64,000 nucleotides of DNA from Streptomyces chryseus. GTDB taxonomy: Bacteria > Actinomycetota > Actinomycetes > Streptomycetales > Streptomycetaceae. The first letter of the stretch is position 1. Every line of letters begins with the position of its first letter. The stretch is from NCBI RefSeq assembly GCF_014650755.1, contig NZ_BMVO01000008.1, positions 1 to 64,000 on the forward strand, read 5' to 3'. Positions 36,498 to 44,763 of the stretch are shown here, piece by piece. Under the pieces are notes generated by a model. The model worked only from the letters and a program-made list of their open reading frames with translations, had not been told where the DNA came from and made no database searches. The position numbers were made by a program, and so were the translations under genes.

Positions 36498-37775
36498 TCA
36501 CGGACCGCTTCGGGTGGTGCGGATCGCCAGGGCGAGGGTGTCGTCCGGGTGAAGGACCACGGTGCGCATGTCGGCAGCGAGGGAACTGGGGATGTCGGCC
36601 AGCGGGCTGTCCGCGTACCGGCGCGCCGCCTCGATGAGGCGTCCTTCTCCTTCGATGGGGTCTCTGCGGCTTTCGGTGAGACCGTCGGTATAGAGAATGA
36701 GCAGGTCACCTGGGCGGATTTCGGCATGCAAGACCTGCTCGCTGCCCGGCAGGGGGAAGCCGATGCCTCTTCCTTTCACTTCGAGGTAGCGCGCCTCTCC
36801 GTCGGTCCGGAGCAGCAGCGCGGGAGGGTGGCTTCCGTTGGCCAGTTGCAGCTTCCCCGTCGCCGGATCCAGCCTGGCCAGGAGGACTGTTGCCATGAGG
36901 TCGGGTGCCAAGGGCATCAGGATCTCGTGTGTACGGGCCAGGATCGACTGCAGCGGATGGCCTTCGAGGGCCAGGGTACGCACCGTGTGGGTCACGTTGA
37001 GGGCGCTGCGGGTGCTGCCCAGTCCGTGGCCGAGTGCGTCGACGACGGTGATGTGCAGGGTGCCGTCCGGCAGGATGAACCAGTCGTAAAGGTCGCCGCC
37101 GGTGGGCGCGTTGGGATCGGCGGGCTCGTAATGCACCGCGAGCTCGAGCCCTTCGACGATCAGCGGCGCTGGGCGCAGCGCGTCTTCGAGTTCCTGGAGA
37201 ATCAGGGCGTGCGCGCGGCGCAGTTGTTCGTCGCCTTCTTCCAGCTGTACGTAGAGGGCGAGGACGCCGGCGTTGGTCTCGGCGAGCTCGTGCTTGAGGC
37301 GACGGTGTTCGGCGCCGAAGGCGTCGGTCTGGGCGAAGGCCGCGCGCAGTTCTTCCTCGACGGCTTGGGTGTCCGTCCCCGGCGTCCGGTCCGGCCACGG
37401 ATCGTGTCGGCTGCTGACGTCGTCCGGGAGGCTGCTGGACACCGGCTGAGCTGGTGGCAGCGGGATCGTGAATCTCCAGGTCGCGCAGTCGGGGGACGGT
37501 TTCGTGGCGGGCAGCGGCAGGCCTGACGCGGCGAGGGGCCCAGTCGCCCGCGGGCACCGCAGCGTGACAGCCAGGACATACGAATCCGCGTCCGCCCCCG
37601 CTTCTTGGGCGGTGTGCAGGGTGACGGGACGGCCGGCCTGTAGCTCGTCTTCGGCCAGGTCGGTGACCGACAGCACAAGGCGGGCTCTCACGGCTACCGG
37701 CAGCCGGTACGCGCGTGCGAGGCGGCGCACAGCCCAGCGCAGCGGCGGCATGGAGTGATAGGGGTGGCCTGTCAT
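36498..37775 (-). CDS. SpoIIE (PP2C) phosphatase at the end of the stressosome operon
   Basis: 425 residues. The first 120 residues look like a degenerate GHKL ATPase (VRARLVLSVTDLAEDELQAG). A long helix follows (EHRRLKHELAETNAGVLALY, VQLEEGDEQLRRAHALILQE), a coiled coil usual in RsbU-type signalling. The phosphatase has TGGDLYDWFIL, TVVDALGHGLGST, LLILYTDGLTES and HPDDTLALAI, so the metal ligands are present. Its ATG overlaps the upstream stop (ATGA), showing coupling to the operon. It is the likely RsbU equivalent, activated by freed RsbT. Confidence 0.9.
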   Translation of the reverse strand: MTGHPYHSMPPLRWAVRRLARAYRLPVAVRARLVLSVTDLAEDELQAGRPVTLHTAQEAGADADSYVLAVTLRCPRATGPLAASGLPLPATKPSPDCATWRFTIPLPPAQPVSSSLPDDVSSRHDPWPDRTPGTDTQAVEEELRAAFAQTDAFGAEHRRLKHELAETNAGVLALYVQLEEGDEQLRRAHALILQELEDALRPAPLIVEGLELAVHYEPADPNAPTGGDLYDWFILPDGTLHITVVDALGHGLGSTRSALNVTHTVRTLALEGHPLQSILARTHEILMPLAPDLMATVLLARLDPATGKLQLANGSHPPALLLRTDGEARYLEVKGRGIGFPLPGSEQVLHAEIRPGDLLILYTDGLTESRRDPIEGEGRLIEAARRYADSPLADIPSSLAADMRTVVLHPDDTLALAIRTTRSGP

Positions 37776-38485
37776 CGCGATTCCTGGTGTGCCTGGACGC
37801 TCAGCACGGTGGCATCATCCCGGCTCGAGCGGTGTACGTGGGCGGGGGTCGCGGCCGGCAGAGGTGGCGGCGGGCGCAGCCTGAAGTACGAAGTGTGGGA
37901 GGCGCGCAGGGGGATCTGGGCGACTTCGGCAGGGTGCGGCCCGTGACCGAGCCCGTCGACGAGGTTCGCGGTGCGGGTCTTGTCGTGTTCCGCGGTGGCG
38001 CCGGTGTCACCGCGCTCTCGTTCCCCGACGGCCGCCAGATCCCACAGGCCCGCCTCTTGCCCGAGGTGCGGCCGGCGGAGCAGGGCGAGTCGGGCGGAAG
38101 CGGGAGTGCCGGTACCGGCTTCGGTACGGATGACGAGATCGGTCGCGATCCGGCTGACCGCCTCCATGCCGGCTTGCACGGTGCCGGTGGTGGTGTGGCC
38201 GCCGGTGCGGCAGCGTTGCGGTGCGGGCGTGCCCGGGCCGCGGTCGGGGGTGAGGATCTGCAGGCCTGCGCCGTACAGGAGGGGTTGGAGGTAGAGAGGC
38301 CCGCCCCTCGCGTGCTGGGTGCGGTGGCGGGCCAGTTCGGAGGCGACGACCGCGGCCTGATCGGGCATCGCTCCTGTCAGTTCGTACTGCTCGGCGGTCG
38401 AGCGGGCCGCGTTCGAGGCCCGCCGGCCACCGCTGGGGTGATCTATACGCATGAAGGCGGTCGGCCTGATGGCCGCCCGTGTCAC
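37772..38485 (-). CDS. Degenerate RsbX/SpoIIE-like protein with ATPase-like N-terminus and internal deletion
   Basis: 237 residues from a GTG overlapping the rsbT stop (GTGA). The N-terminal half resembles a GHKL ATPase (MPDQAAVVASELARHRTQHA, TPDRGPG, GGHTTTGTVQAGMEAV), but the catalytic Asn of the N-box is replaced (ELARHRTQH). Then comes the phosphatase start (VGERERGDTG, NLVDGLGHGPHPAEVA) and, after only some 35 residues, the family's final motif RDDATVLSV. About 100 residues of phosphatase core are missing. It still stays in frame and keeps both overlaps, so it is probably translated. Enzyme activity is doubtful. Confidence 0.65.
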   Translation of the reverse strand: MTRAAIRPTAFMRIDHPSGGRRASNAARSTAEQYELTGAMPDQAAVVASELARHRTQHARGGPLYLQPLLYGAGLQILTPDRGPGTPAPQRCRTGGHTTTGTVQAGMEAVSRIATDLVIRTEAGTGTPASARLALLRRPHLGQEAGLWDLAAVGERERGDTGATAEHDKTRTANLVDGLGHGPHPAEVAQIPLRASHTSYFRLRPPPPLPAATPAHVHRSSRDDATVLSVQAHQESR

Positions 38486-38970
38486 CGGTGCGCCCAACGA
38501 GTAGCGATCACTGTCGTCCCGGCGCCGGACTGACTGTGTACCTCGAAGTCGTCCATCAAGCGCCGCGCGCCGCCCAGGCCGTGGCCGAGCCCCGCCCCGG
38601 TGGTGTAGCCGTCGACCAGCGCCGACTCGGGATCGGCAATGCCCGGACCTTCGTCGCTTATGGTCAACCGCACACCCTTTGTGCCATCGCGGTGCGGATG
38701 CTCGATGGTCAAGGTGCCACCTCCGCCGTGGATGTAGGCGTTGCGTGCCAGCTCGCTGGCTGCCGTGACCACACGGGTCTGATCGACGAGGCCGAAGCCG
38801 GCGGCGAGGGTGGCGGCCCGTACCACATGGCGAACCGCGAGCAGGTCCTCCTCGGTGGTCAGCGCCACCACAGTCGTGGGCTCGCTCACGGCGTCGCCCG
38901 GCGTGAGACTTGCCCCGACGGTGGCGGGAGTAGTGGCGTCGGCAGGGGTTGTGTTAGCGCGTCGCGCCAT
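38482..38970 (-). CDS. rsbT: RsbT-like serine/threonine kinase of the stressosome
   Basis: 162 residues, longer than usual by an Ala/Thr-rich N-terminus of about 35. The kinase is well conserved: GFGLVDQTRVVTAASELARN (N-box), HGGGGTLTIE, TISDEGPGIADPESALVDGY (G1), TTGAGLGHGLGGARRLMDDF (G2) and a C-terminal GTTVIATRW. RsbT phosphorylates RsbS and RsbR on stress and is then released to activate an RsbU-type phosphatase. It overlaps the C-terminal rsbS fragment upstream and the next gene downstream, as in a tight operon. Confidence 0.9.
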   Translation of the reverse strand: MARRANTTPADATTPATVGASLTPGDAVSEPTTVVALTTEEDLLAVRHVVRAATLAAGFGLVDQTRVVTAASELARNAYIHGGGGTLTIEHPHRDGTKGVRLTISDEGPGIADPESALVDGYTTGAGLGHGLGGARRLMDDFEVHSQSGAGTTVIATRWAHR

Positions 38971-39146
38971 GTCGGGCCCCTTCCGGGGGCTGCGGACTGT
39001 GATGCCAGCCCAAGGGCGGCCATGCCCTGTTCAGCGTGAAGAGCCGTTTCCACGCCGACGAGTTCGATCCCGAGCTCGACCAGCGTGATAGCGACGGGGG
39101 GCCGCATTCCGGCCACGATCACACGTGCGCCCAGCAGCCTGGCCAT
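38886..39146 (-). pseudogene. rsbS: rsbS, C-terminal fragment
   Basis: 86 codons from ATG. The first 47 residues (MARLLGARVIVAGMRPPVAI, TLVELGIELVGVETAL) are the second half of the RsbS STAS domain. The rest (about 39 residues, Pro-rich) is unlike RsbS and runs into rsbT. The ATG overlaps the stop of the N-terminal fragment as TGATG, so reinitiation could produce this piece. Between the fragments about 20 codons are lost, including the DSF segment with the serine that RsbT normally phosphorylates. Confidence 0.78.
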
Positions 39147-39316
39147 CACGGTGATATGTCGATCAGAACGCCGCGCACTCGGTCGGCCGAGATGCGCGGC
39201 GTGAGCTCGTGCGTGAAGGCCAGGGCAACCTTGTCGTCCAGCTCGTTGAGCAGCCCCGTCACCAGGACGTCACCCAGGCGCAGGATGGGTACGCCCGTGG
39301 ATACTCGCCCCTTCAC
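39146..39316 (-). pseudogene. rsbS: rsbS, N-terminal fragment
   Basis: 56 residues from a GTG overlapping the rsbR stop (GTGA). STGVPILRLGDVLVTGLLNE and LTPRISADRVRGVLIDIS are the first half of the RsbS STAS domain, which forms the core of the stressosome. It ends abruptly in a stop right after IDIS, where an intact protein would continue into the EIVDSF phosphorylation loop. Without the serine it could not be switched, and half an STAS fold is unlikely to assemble alone. Confidence 0.78.
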
Positions 39317-40191
39317 CGCGCAACCGGCGCGTCGGACGGAGGCAGGGATCCAGCGGTCAGCTCGACGGCCTCGGAGAGGGCGTCGGCGAGGGTCGCACGG
39401 GTCATGATGGTGGACAAGTCGATGCCCAGCTGGGCGATGGTCTGCGCGATCGGTGGCCGGATGCCGCTGATGACGCAGTCCGCGCCCATCAGCCGCACCG
39501 CTTGGACGGTCTGCATGAGGTGCTGCGCCACAGCCGTGTCCACCGTGGGTACGCCGGTGATGTCGATGATGGCGACCGTGGACTCCTGATCCTGGATGGC
39601 CTGCAGCGGGTTGTCCATCACCACCTGCGTCCGTGCCGTATCCAGGGTGCCGATGAGCGGTACGCCAAGAACCTTCCCCCACAGCCGCACCACGGGAGTC
39701 GACAGCTCCAGCAGCTGCCTGCTCTGCCGGTGGATGATCTCCTCGCGCCCCTCCACGTAGGTGTCGAAGGACAGAGCACCTGCCGCGTCCATGAGCTGGT
39801 TGATCAGCAGTGCCGCGGAGAACAGCTTGCCGCTGTCCTGCGTGCTCTCCTGCACGGCTTCCAGCAGCGCCTCCTTCAGCGCGAGCACTGCCAACGACGT
39901 AGCCGTCGGGGACTCGCCGCTCCTGGCCCTGCGCAAAGAGAGTTCGGTGACCGTGCGGTTGAGATCGACGTGGGAGGCGACGATCTGCTCAACCGGCAGG
40001 GGGCTCTCCAGGCCGGTAGCGACAGCAGCGACCAGAGCGTCAGCCTCTTCGCGCAGCTCACTCTCCCGTATGCCGGTACTCGGAGCGGCCCACCGCGCCT
40101 GAAGCTGAACCCACCGGTCCGCGATCTCGTCGACGCGGCCCTCCATGGCCCCGACAACGCACTGCCGCGCCGCCACCTCGCTACCGCTCAC
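39313..40191 (-). CDS. rsbR: RsbR-like stressosome sensor (RsbRD-STAS)
   Basis: 292 residues from GTG behind AAGGGAGGGG. An N-terminal helical RsbRD sensor domain (about residues 1-145) is joined by a helix (HRQSRQLLELSTPVVRLWGK) to a C-terminal STAS domain with STVAIIDITGVPTVDTAVAQ and ISGIRPPIAQTIAQLG. Both Thr-containing blocks that RsbT phosphorylates in Bacillus RsbR are kept. It is the first gene of the operon, whose order R-S-T-phosphatase copies the Bacillus module. A MarR-like palindrome lies 77-90 bases upstream. Confidence 0.92.
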   Translation of the reverse strand: MSGSEVAARQCVVGAMEGRVDEIADRWVQLQARWAAPSTGIRESELREEADALVAAVATGLESPLPVEQIVASHVDLNRTVTELSLRRARSGESPTATSLAVLALKEALLEAVQESTQDSGKLFSAALLINQLMDAAGALSFDTYVEGREEIIHRQSRQLLELSTPVVRLWGKVLGVPLIGTLDTARTQVVMDNPLQAIQDQESTVAIIDITGVPTVDTAVAQHLMQTVQAVRLMGADCVISGIRPPIAQTIAQLGIDLSTIMTRATLADALSEAVELTAGSLPPSDAPVAR

Positions 40192-40887
40192 CCGGACCCC
40201 TCCCTTCGCCAACCGCCGGCGGCAACGCCCGGCTGGGGATCCCACTCAGTTCGATTGCCGCCAATTGTTGCCATGGAGCAAATATAACCATGCGGCACAC
40301 GTTCATGGGAAGCGCATGCGGGCCTCGCCGCGAGGCGCCCGGCGGCGCATGCAGCCGGGTGACCATGAGGAGGTACGGCTCGGCCTTCGTGGCGACGGGC
40401 AGAGCGCGTCTTGCTTCGACTGGTCGGGGGTCAAGCGATCGATTGACCCCGGAGTCAGCCATTCCGGGTGGAGCATGCGGCAGGTGCACTGACAGGGGAT
40501 GCCCTCGACGCGCCGACCATGGAACGCACACGGGGGGACCTGGACGAGTAGCTCGCCCGGGCCGGCGGCGCGGCGCCGCATAAGACAGCGGGTCAATCAC
40601 GCACTGGTGGACGGTTGCATGGGCACGCCGAGCAGCACACCAGCTCAGCCCGGCTCTCCCGAATCCCGCCCCGTGCCGCGGCTCCGCACCATGCCGATCG
40701 CGGTGGCGGCCACGGCGACCGTCGCCGCCCTGGACACCGCCGGCAAGACGCACCGGCTCCCTGCGGGCCATCGCCCCCTCGGCATCGCGGTCTTCTGACC
40801 CGGCCCGCCGTCGAACGGCCGGGGCACGCACCCCGTACCCGAAGGCTCGTCAGGAACCCCTGACTCGCAACGAACAACCCAGGGAGG
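40192..40887. other. Gap between stressosome operon and phosphatase paralogue 2
   Basis: About 700 bases without a supported gene. The left 100 bases hold the rsbR promoter region with the palindrome at 40268. The rest has no recognised coding or RNA signal. Confidence 0.5.
40268..40281. promoter_or_regulatory. MarR-like palindrome upstream of rsbR
   Basis: TTGCCA-TG-GAGCAA has the same 14-bp geometry as the site at 42213: the left arm is identical and the right arm (TGGCAA) differs at two positions. It lies in an A+T-rich patch (AATTGTTG before, AATATAACC after), 77-90 bases upstream of the rsbR GTG, where a repressor would sit on the promoter. Confidence 0.55.
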
Positions 40888-42075
40888 TCAGTCCGCCTGA
40901 TGCGAGGACGGGGCGGTGCGGCCGAACCAGTCCAGGCACAGAACCAGCGCGTCGTCTTGGGCGTCCGCGTCGCGGTACGACGCCAGTTCCTGCAGGAGTG
41001 CCCGCGGCACCGCGGCCGCCGGCAACAGGCCGACAGACTGGATGGCGCGCGCCAGGGCGCGCTCGCCGTACGCCTCGCCGGCTCCGGAGAGAGCGCTGTA
41101 GACACCGTCGCTGACGAAGATCATGCGGTCACCGGGCAGCGCCTGGAAATCCTGCGCCACATACGCGGTCTCATCGAACATCCCCAGAGGGAGCTGCGCC
41201 TCGAAGTCGACATGCTCGACTACCTTGTCCCTCTGCCGCCACAGCTGAGGTGATCCGGCGTCCACTACCTGCCCGCGACCGGTGGCCAGTTCGAACGACA
41301 GGAGCAGGGTCGATACGTACGCCTCTCCGCGGTACTGAGCGTAGATCGCCTGGTCGGCAAGGGCGGCCTGGTCGGCGATGCCGATGCCGGCCCGGCGGGC
41401 GTTGCGCAGGGCATTGACGGCCAGGTTGGTGAGCAGGGAAGCCTGGATCCCGTCACCCATGCCGTTCGTGACGCTGAGGGTGAGGTTCTCGGCCGTACTC
41501 GACCAGTCGAAGTTGTCGCCGTGGATGTCGTAGGCGGGTTCGAGTTGTGCCCCGATCGCGTACTCGGGGCGCGTGCAAGCCCTGGCGGGCAGCAGCTGCC
41601 ACTGCATCTCCGATGCCAGGGTGAGGCGGCTGGCCCGCCGGGCCTGCATGTACACGTCGGTGTCGCGCTCGGCGACCACGATTTCGTGCCCGAGCACTTC
41701 AGCGAGCTCGGTGAGTTCCTCAACGGTGTCGGGCGTGCATCTGTGCTTGGGCAGACGCACGGTCAGGATCCCGAGCCTGTCTCCGCGGACGGTCACCGGC
41801 AGATGCAGATCCACGGACCCGTCCTGAGCCACGTACTGCCCGAACGGCTCCTGACTTCCGAACGCGCGGCCTTCGGGGCTGGATTCCACCGGCAACGGTT
41901 GGCCCGTATGGGGCAGAGCCGTCACGGGCTGCAGGCAGGTGAGGCTGTAGTCGGCCATGAGCAGGTCTACGTCGACGGCTTCGTAGTACTCGGCCAGGGC
42001 GGCTCGCATCGCGTCGAACAGCGCATGGGGTGCGGCCGACCGTACAGCTCGCCCTGCGGCCAGAAGGTTCGTCAC
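40888..42075 (-). CDS. GAF-SpoIIE (PP2C) phosphatase, paralogue 2
   Basis: 395 residues from GTG; an in-frame ATG at 42117 would add 14. The GTG is preferred because VTNLLAAG aligns with MTDLPSGW of the sister gene at 34162. It shares the whole plan: GAF-like sensor (LPVTVRGDRLGILTVRLPKH), EMQWQLLPARAC, HGDNFDWSSTAENL, TNGMGDGIQASLLTNLAVNA, ALRNARRAGIGIADQAALAD, PLGMFDETAYVAQDF, VSDGVYSAL and DDALVLCLDWFG. The TNGMG motif has Asn where most PP2C enzymes have Asp. A perfect MarR-like palindrome lies about 140 bases upstream. Confidence 0.9.
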   Translation of the reverse strand: MTNLLAAGRAVRSAAPHALFDAMRAALAEYYEAVDVDLLMADYSLTCLQPVTALPHTGQPLPVESSPEGRAFGSQEPFGQYVAQDGSVDLHLPVTVRGDRLGILTVRLPKHRCTPDTVEELTELAEVLGHEIVVAERDTDVYMQARRASRLTLASEMQWQLLPARACTRPEYAIGAQLEPAYDIHGDNFDWSSTAENLTLSVTNGMGDGIQASLLTNLAVNALRNARRAGIGIADQAALADQAIYAQYRGEAYVSTLLLSFELATGRGQVVDAGSPQLWRQRDKVVEHVDFEAQLPLGMFDETAYVAQDFQALPGDRMIFVSDGVYSALSGAGEAYGERALARAIQSVGLLPAAAVPRALLQELASYRDADAQDDALVLCLDWFGRTAPSSHQAD

Positions 42076-42212
42076 AATAAGACCATTTCGTAGGAAAGCG
42101 CATGGATCAGACAGCATAGGCAGGCGCCCCGCCGAGGGAGGCGGGCACTTGCCCTATGTCCCCAGTTGCCCCCACACGGGTCTTCTACGACTGCAGGAGC
42201 CGCACCAAATTA

Positions 42213-42226
42213 TTGCCACATGGCAA
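42213..42226. promoter_or_regulatory. MarR-like palindrome TTGCCA-CA-TGGCAA
   Basis: A perfect inverted repeat with 6-bp arms, embedded in A+T-rich DNA (AAATTA before, CTATTTACA after), 138 bases upstream of the phosphatase GTG and 96 upstream of the alternative ATG. It is the best copy of a motif shared with the rsbR and paralogue 1 upstream regions. Confidence 0.65.
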
Positions 42227-42720
42227 CTATTTACACTACCGGGGGGCGGCCGCCACGCGGGCAGGCTCGCGTCGCTTGCCCCTCCTGTTCGCGATCTTGG
42301 ACCTCCACGACCGGTTCCCTGTAACGCTCGACGAAAGGGCGCACGTCGGGCGGCTGCCACACAGGCCAGGAGCGTTTCCGGTGTTCGTCACGCCGGAGCT
42401 CGACGTTTGGCGGCTGATCATCGGGAACTGGAGGACGTGGTCGGTGTCGACTGGGACGGCGCCGACAGCCAGTTGCACGGGCACGGCTGGCTGGCCGGCT
42501 CTGAGCGCACCGGATGTGAGCCAGACCGCGTTGCACGTACAGCGCGAGACCATCGATAGCTGCGACGCGGCCGCCAACCCCTTCCGCCCCAGAACATACC
42601 GGGGCTGCACCGGCCAGACTCCTGGCGCCTGCACACTCCGCCCCGCTCAGACAGCACCCGTGACCTTCGGCTGACCGGCACCGATCACCGGACCGCCGAC
42701 CCGGCGGCCACGACGTCGGG
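42227..42720. other. Gap with no recognised gene
   Basis: Nearly 500 bases. All frames are either Arg/Pro-rich or full of stops, and no RNA feature was recognised. Confidence 0.5.
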
Positions 42721-43194
42721 TCACGGGCGCAACTGGTCCAGTTCGCCGGCAATCACACCTCGCAGCACGTCATGCTGCGGACCGAGCTGGAACTGCTCGT
42801 CACTCCATCGTTCACGCGGATAGAGCCACACCGGAGCACTCACCACATCGGCCGGCTCCCAGTCGAACCGCGGCCAAACATGAGCGTGCAAGAACGGGTC
42901 CCTGTTCCCCAGGATCTCCAGGTTGACCCGTCGGAAAGCCGGGTCCAGTCGCCGGCAGGCCCGCTCGACTGCTTCACCGAGCCGATCCATGTCAGACAGG
43001 AACGACAACCGCTTGGTCTTCGGCAGTTCCGACAACCGCTGTACATCCGGCTCGTCCACGAGCAGAACCGAGTACCCCGGCAGGAACTGAACATCCCCGA
43101 TTACCGCGAACCCTGACGTCAACCGCCGCAGCACGCTTGGGTTCTCGCCGCTCAGCGCAGTCCCTATTCGATCCGTTCGCCAGTCACCAGTCAT
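42721..43194 (-). CDS. HIT-like (diadenosine tetraphosphate hydrolase type) protein
   Basis: 157 residues. FLPGYSVLLVDEPDVQRLSE is the HIT strand region and DPFLHAHVWPRFDWEP the altered histidine-triad end (His-x-His-x3-Arg instead of HxHxHxx). VNLEILGNRDPFLH precedes it as in the family. Such proteins hydrolyse or transfer nucleotides; with the third His replaced the activity is uncertain. It stands alone. Confidence 0.75.
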   Translation of the reverse strand: MTGDWRTDRIGTALSGENPSVLRRLTSGFAVIGDVQFLPGYSVLLVDEPDVQRLSELPKTKRLSFLSDMDRLGEAVERACRRLDPAFRRVNLEILGNRDPFLHAHVWPRFDWEPADVVSAPVWLYPRERWSDEQFQLGPQHDVLRGVIAGELDQLRP

Positions 43195-43692
43195 TGCCGG
43201 AATCTACAGTTCAGTGATCAAGAACCGCTCTTCGCTCCCCCATCTGTCCTGCACAGTTCGAAGAGCAAGCGTGGGGGTGAGGAGCGGCCCTGGCGGACCT
43301 CAAAGACCCCATCAGGGCCGGTGTTGCGAGCACATACCTCTCCGGGCCTTCGCACGGGCGCCCGCAGGGCAATTGCGGCGGGAAGCAGCACCTGCGGGGT
43401 GGACACAGCCCCGCTGCCCCGCGAGCCCCACGCTGCGGCCTGCACGGGCCGCAGCCCGGGGCCGAGGTGCTCAGGCAGTACACCGCGCCTTGCGCCGCAG
43501 ACCGGCGTAGCGCAACGACAGTAAAGGCCAAGCGGCGACGACCTCCGCGCTCGGCGCCCAGGGCTGGTGCCCCAGTCGCAGAAGAACTGGACACACAAGC
43601 GAGTTCCAGGCTCTGACGCCGACCTCCGAAGAAACTCCGGTTCCCATCCTGGTGCTGTTCCGGGGGCAGTTCACTTCCCCGCGATGCTGGGA
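43195..43692. other. Gap with no recognised gene
   Basis: About 500 bases. GGCCCT at 43291 pairs with AGGGCC at 43313-43318 to form a possible hairpin; otherwise nothing is recognised. Confidence 0.4.
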
Positions 43693-44472
43693 TCAGTGAA
43701 CGGAGAACCCGCCGTCGACGAAGATGGCCTGTCCAGTGACGAAACTGGAGGCGCGGCTGGCAAGAAACACCGCCGCTCCGGCGAAGTCTTCGGGCAGGCC
43801 GTTGCGGCCGACCATGGTGCGCGCGGCCAGCGCCGCCACCTTCTCCGGGTCGGACGACAACCGCGCATTGAGTGGCGTCATGACGAAGCCGGGCACCAGT
43901 GTGTTGCAGGTGACGCCATGGGGCGACCACGCCTCCGCCTGCGAACGGGCCAGCGACTCCAACGCCCCCTTGGAGACTCCGTAGGCACCGCTCTGGACGA
44001 ACGCCCGGTGCGCCTGCTGGGAGGTGATGTGAATGATCCGCCCGAAGCCCCGCTCGGCCATGCCGGGCCCGAACCGCTGGCCCAACAAGTAGGGCGCCTC
44101 CAGGTTCAGCGCCATGGTGGCGTCCCACACCTCCTCGCCCAGCTCGCCCATCGGGGGCCGGAGATTGACCCCGGCACTGTTGACGAGGATGTCGGGCTCA
44201 CCGAACGCCTCGGCTGCCTGCTCCGCCGCCGCGCGCACTCCGTCCCTGCTGCTGAGGTCGGCGCTCACCCAAGCCGCCCGGCACCCGTCCGCCGTCAGCT
44301 CGCCGACCGTGGCGGTCAGCTCCGGTTCCTTGCGCGCCACGATCACTACGCTCGCCCCCGCCTGCGCGAGAGCTCCGGTGATGGCTCGGCCGATGCCGGA
44401 ACTGCCGCCTGTCACCACGGCGACGCGGCCGTCCAGCGAGAAGAGTTCGGAGAGATAGCTGTGCGAGATCAT
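43693..44472 (-). CDS. SDR family oxidoreductase
   Basis: 259 residues, classical short-chain dehydrogenase. Cofactor motif AVVTGGSSGIGRAI (TGxxxGxG), NSAG near residue 92, the catalytic SQQAHRAFVQSGAYGVSKGA (Ser, Tyr-x3-Lys) and PGFVMTPLN. The C-terminal SSFVTGQAIFVDGG is also typical. NAD(P)-dependent oxidation or reduction of a small alcohol or ketone is expected, substrate unknown. Resembles gluconate-5-dehydrogenase/FabG-like members. Confidence 0.94.
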   Translation of the reverse strand: MISHSYLSELFSLDGRVAVVTGGSSGIGRAITGALAQAGASVVIVARKEPELTATVGELTADGCRAAWVSADLSSRDGVRAAAEQAAEAFGEPDILVNSAGVNLRPPMGELGEEVWDATMALNLEAPYLLGQRFGPGMAERGFGRIIHITSQQAHRAFVQSGAYGVSKGALESLARSQAEAWSPHGVTCNTLVPGFVMTPLNARLSSDPEKVAALAARTMVGRNGLPEDFAGAAVFLASRASSFVTGQAIFVDGGFSVH

Positions 44473-44763
44473 GGCCGCACCCTAAACGGCGCGTCCACGG
44501 CGACAGTGTCCGGGCTCGAAGTGCTTTTGCGCAGGGACATCAACTCAGCAGGATCAGCCATCCCAGCCGCAGGAAACAGGTAGCGGCTGTCTCCATCACC
44601 TGCTCTGCACCTGGCGGATCCTGACGAGACGAAGGCATCGAAGCCGCCGGTCATGTTCAAGCAGGCGACCGCTGCGATGACCGCGCTGGGGAGGCCGCCC
44701 CAGGGCCGCCGCAGCTTGAACGCATGTGGGCTGCGGTCGGGCAGCCGGGAACCCACCCGACGA

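Noticed and set aside
38810..39088. Plus-strand frame opposite rsbT/rsbS
   Set aside because: Arg/Ser/Pro-rich shadow; the minus strand carries recognisable kinase and STAS motifs.
43195..43692. Possible transposase or plasmid replication gene remnant
   Set aside because: Frames have some protein-like stretches but no motif I can name, and no inverted terminal repeats were found.
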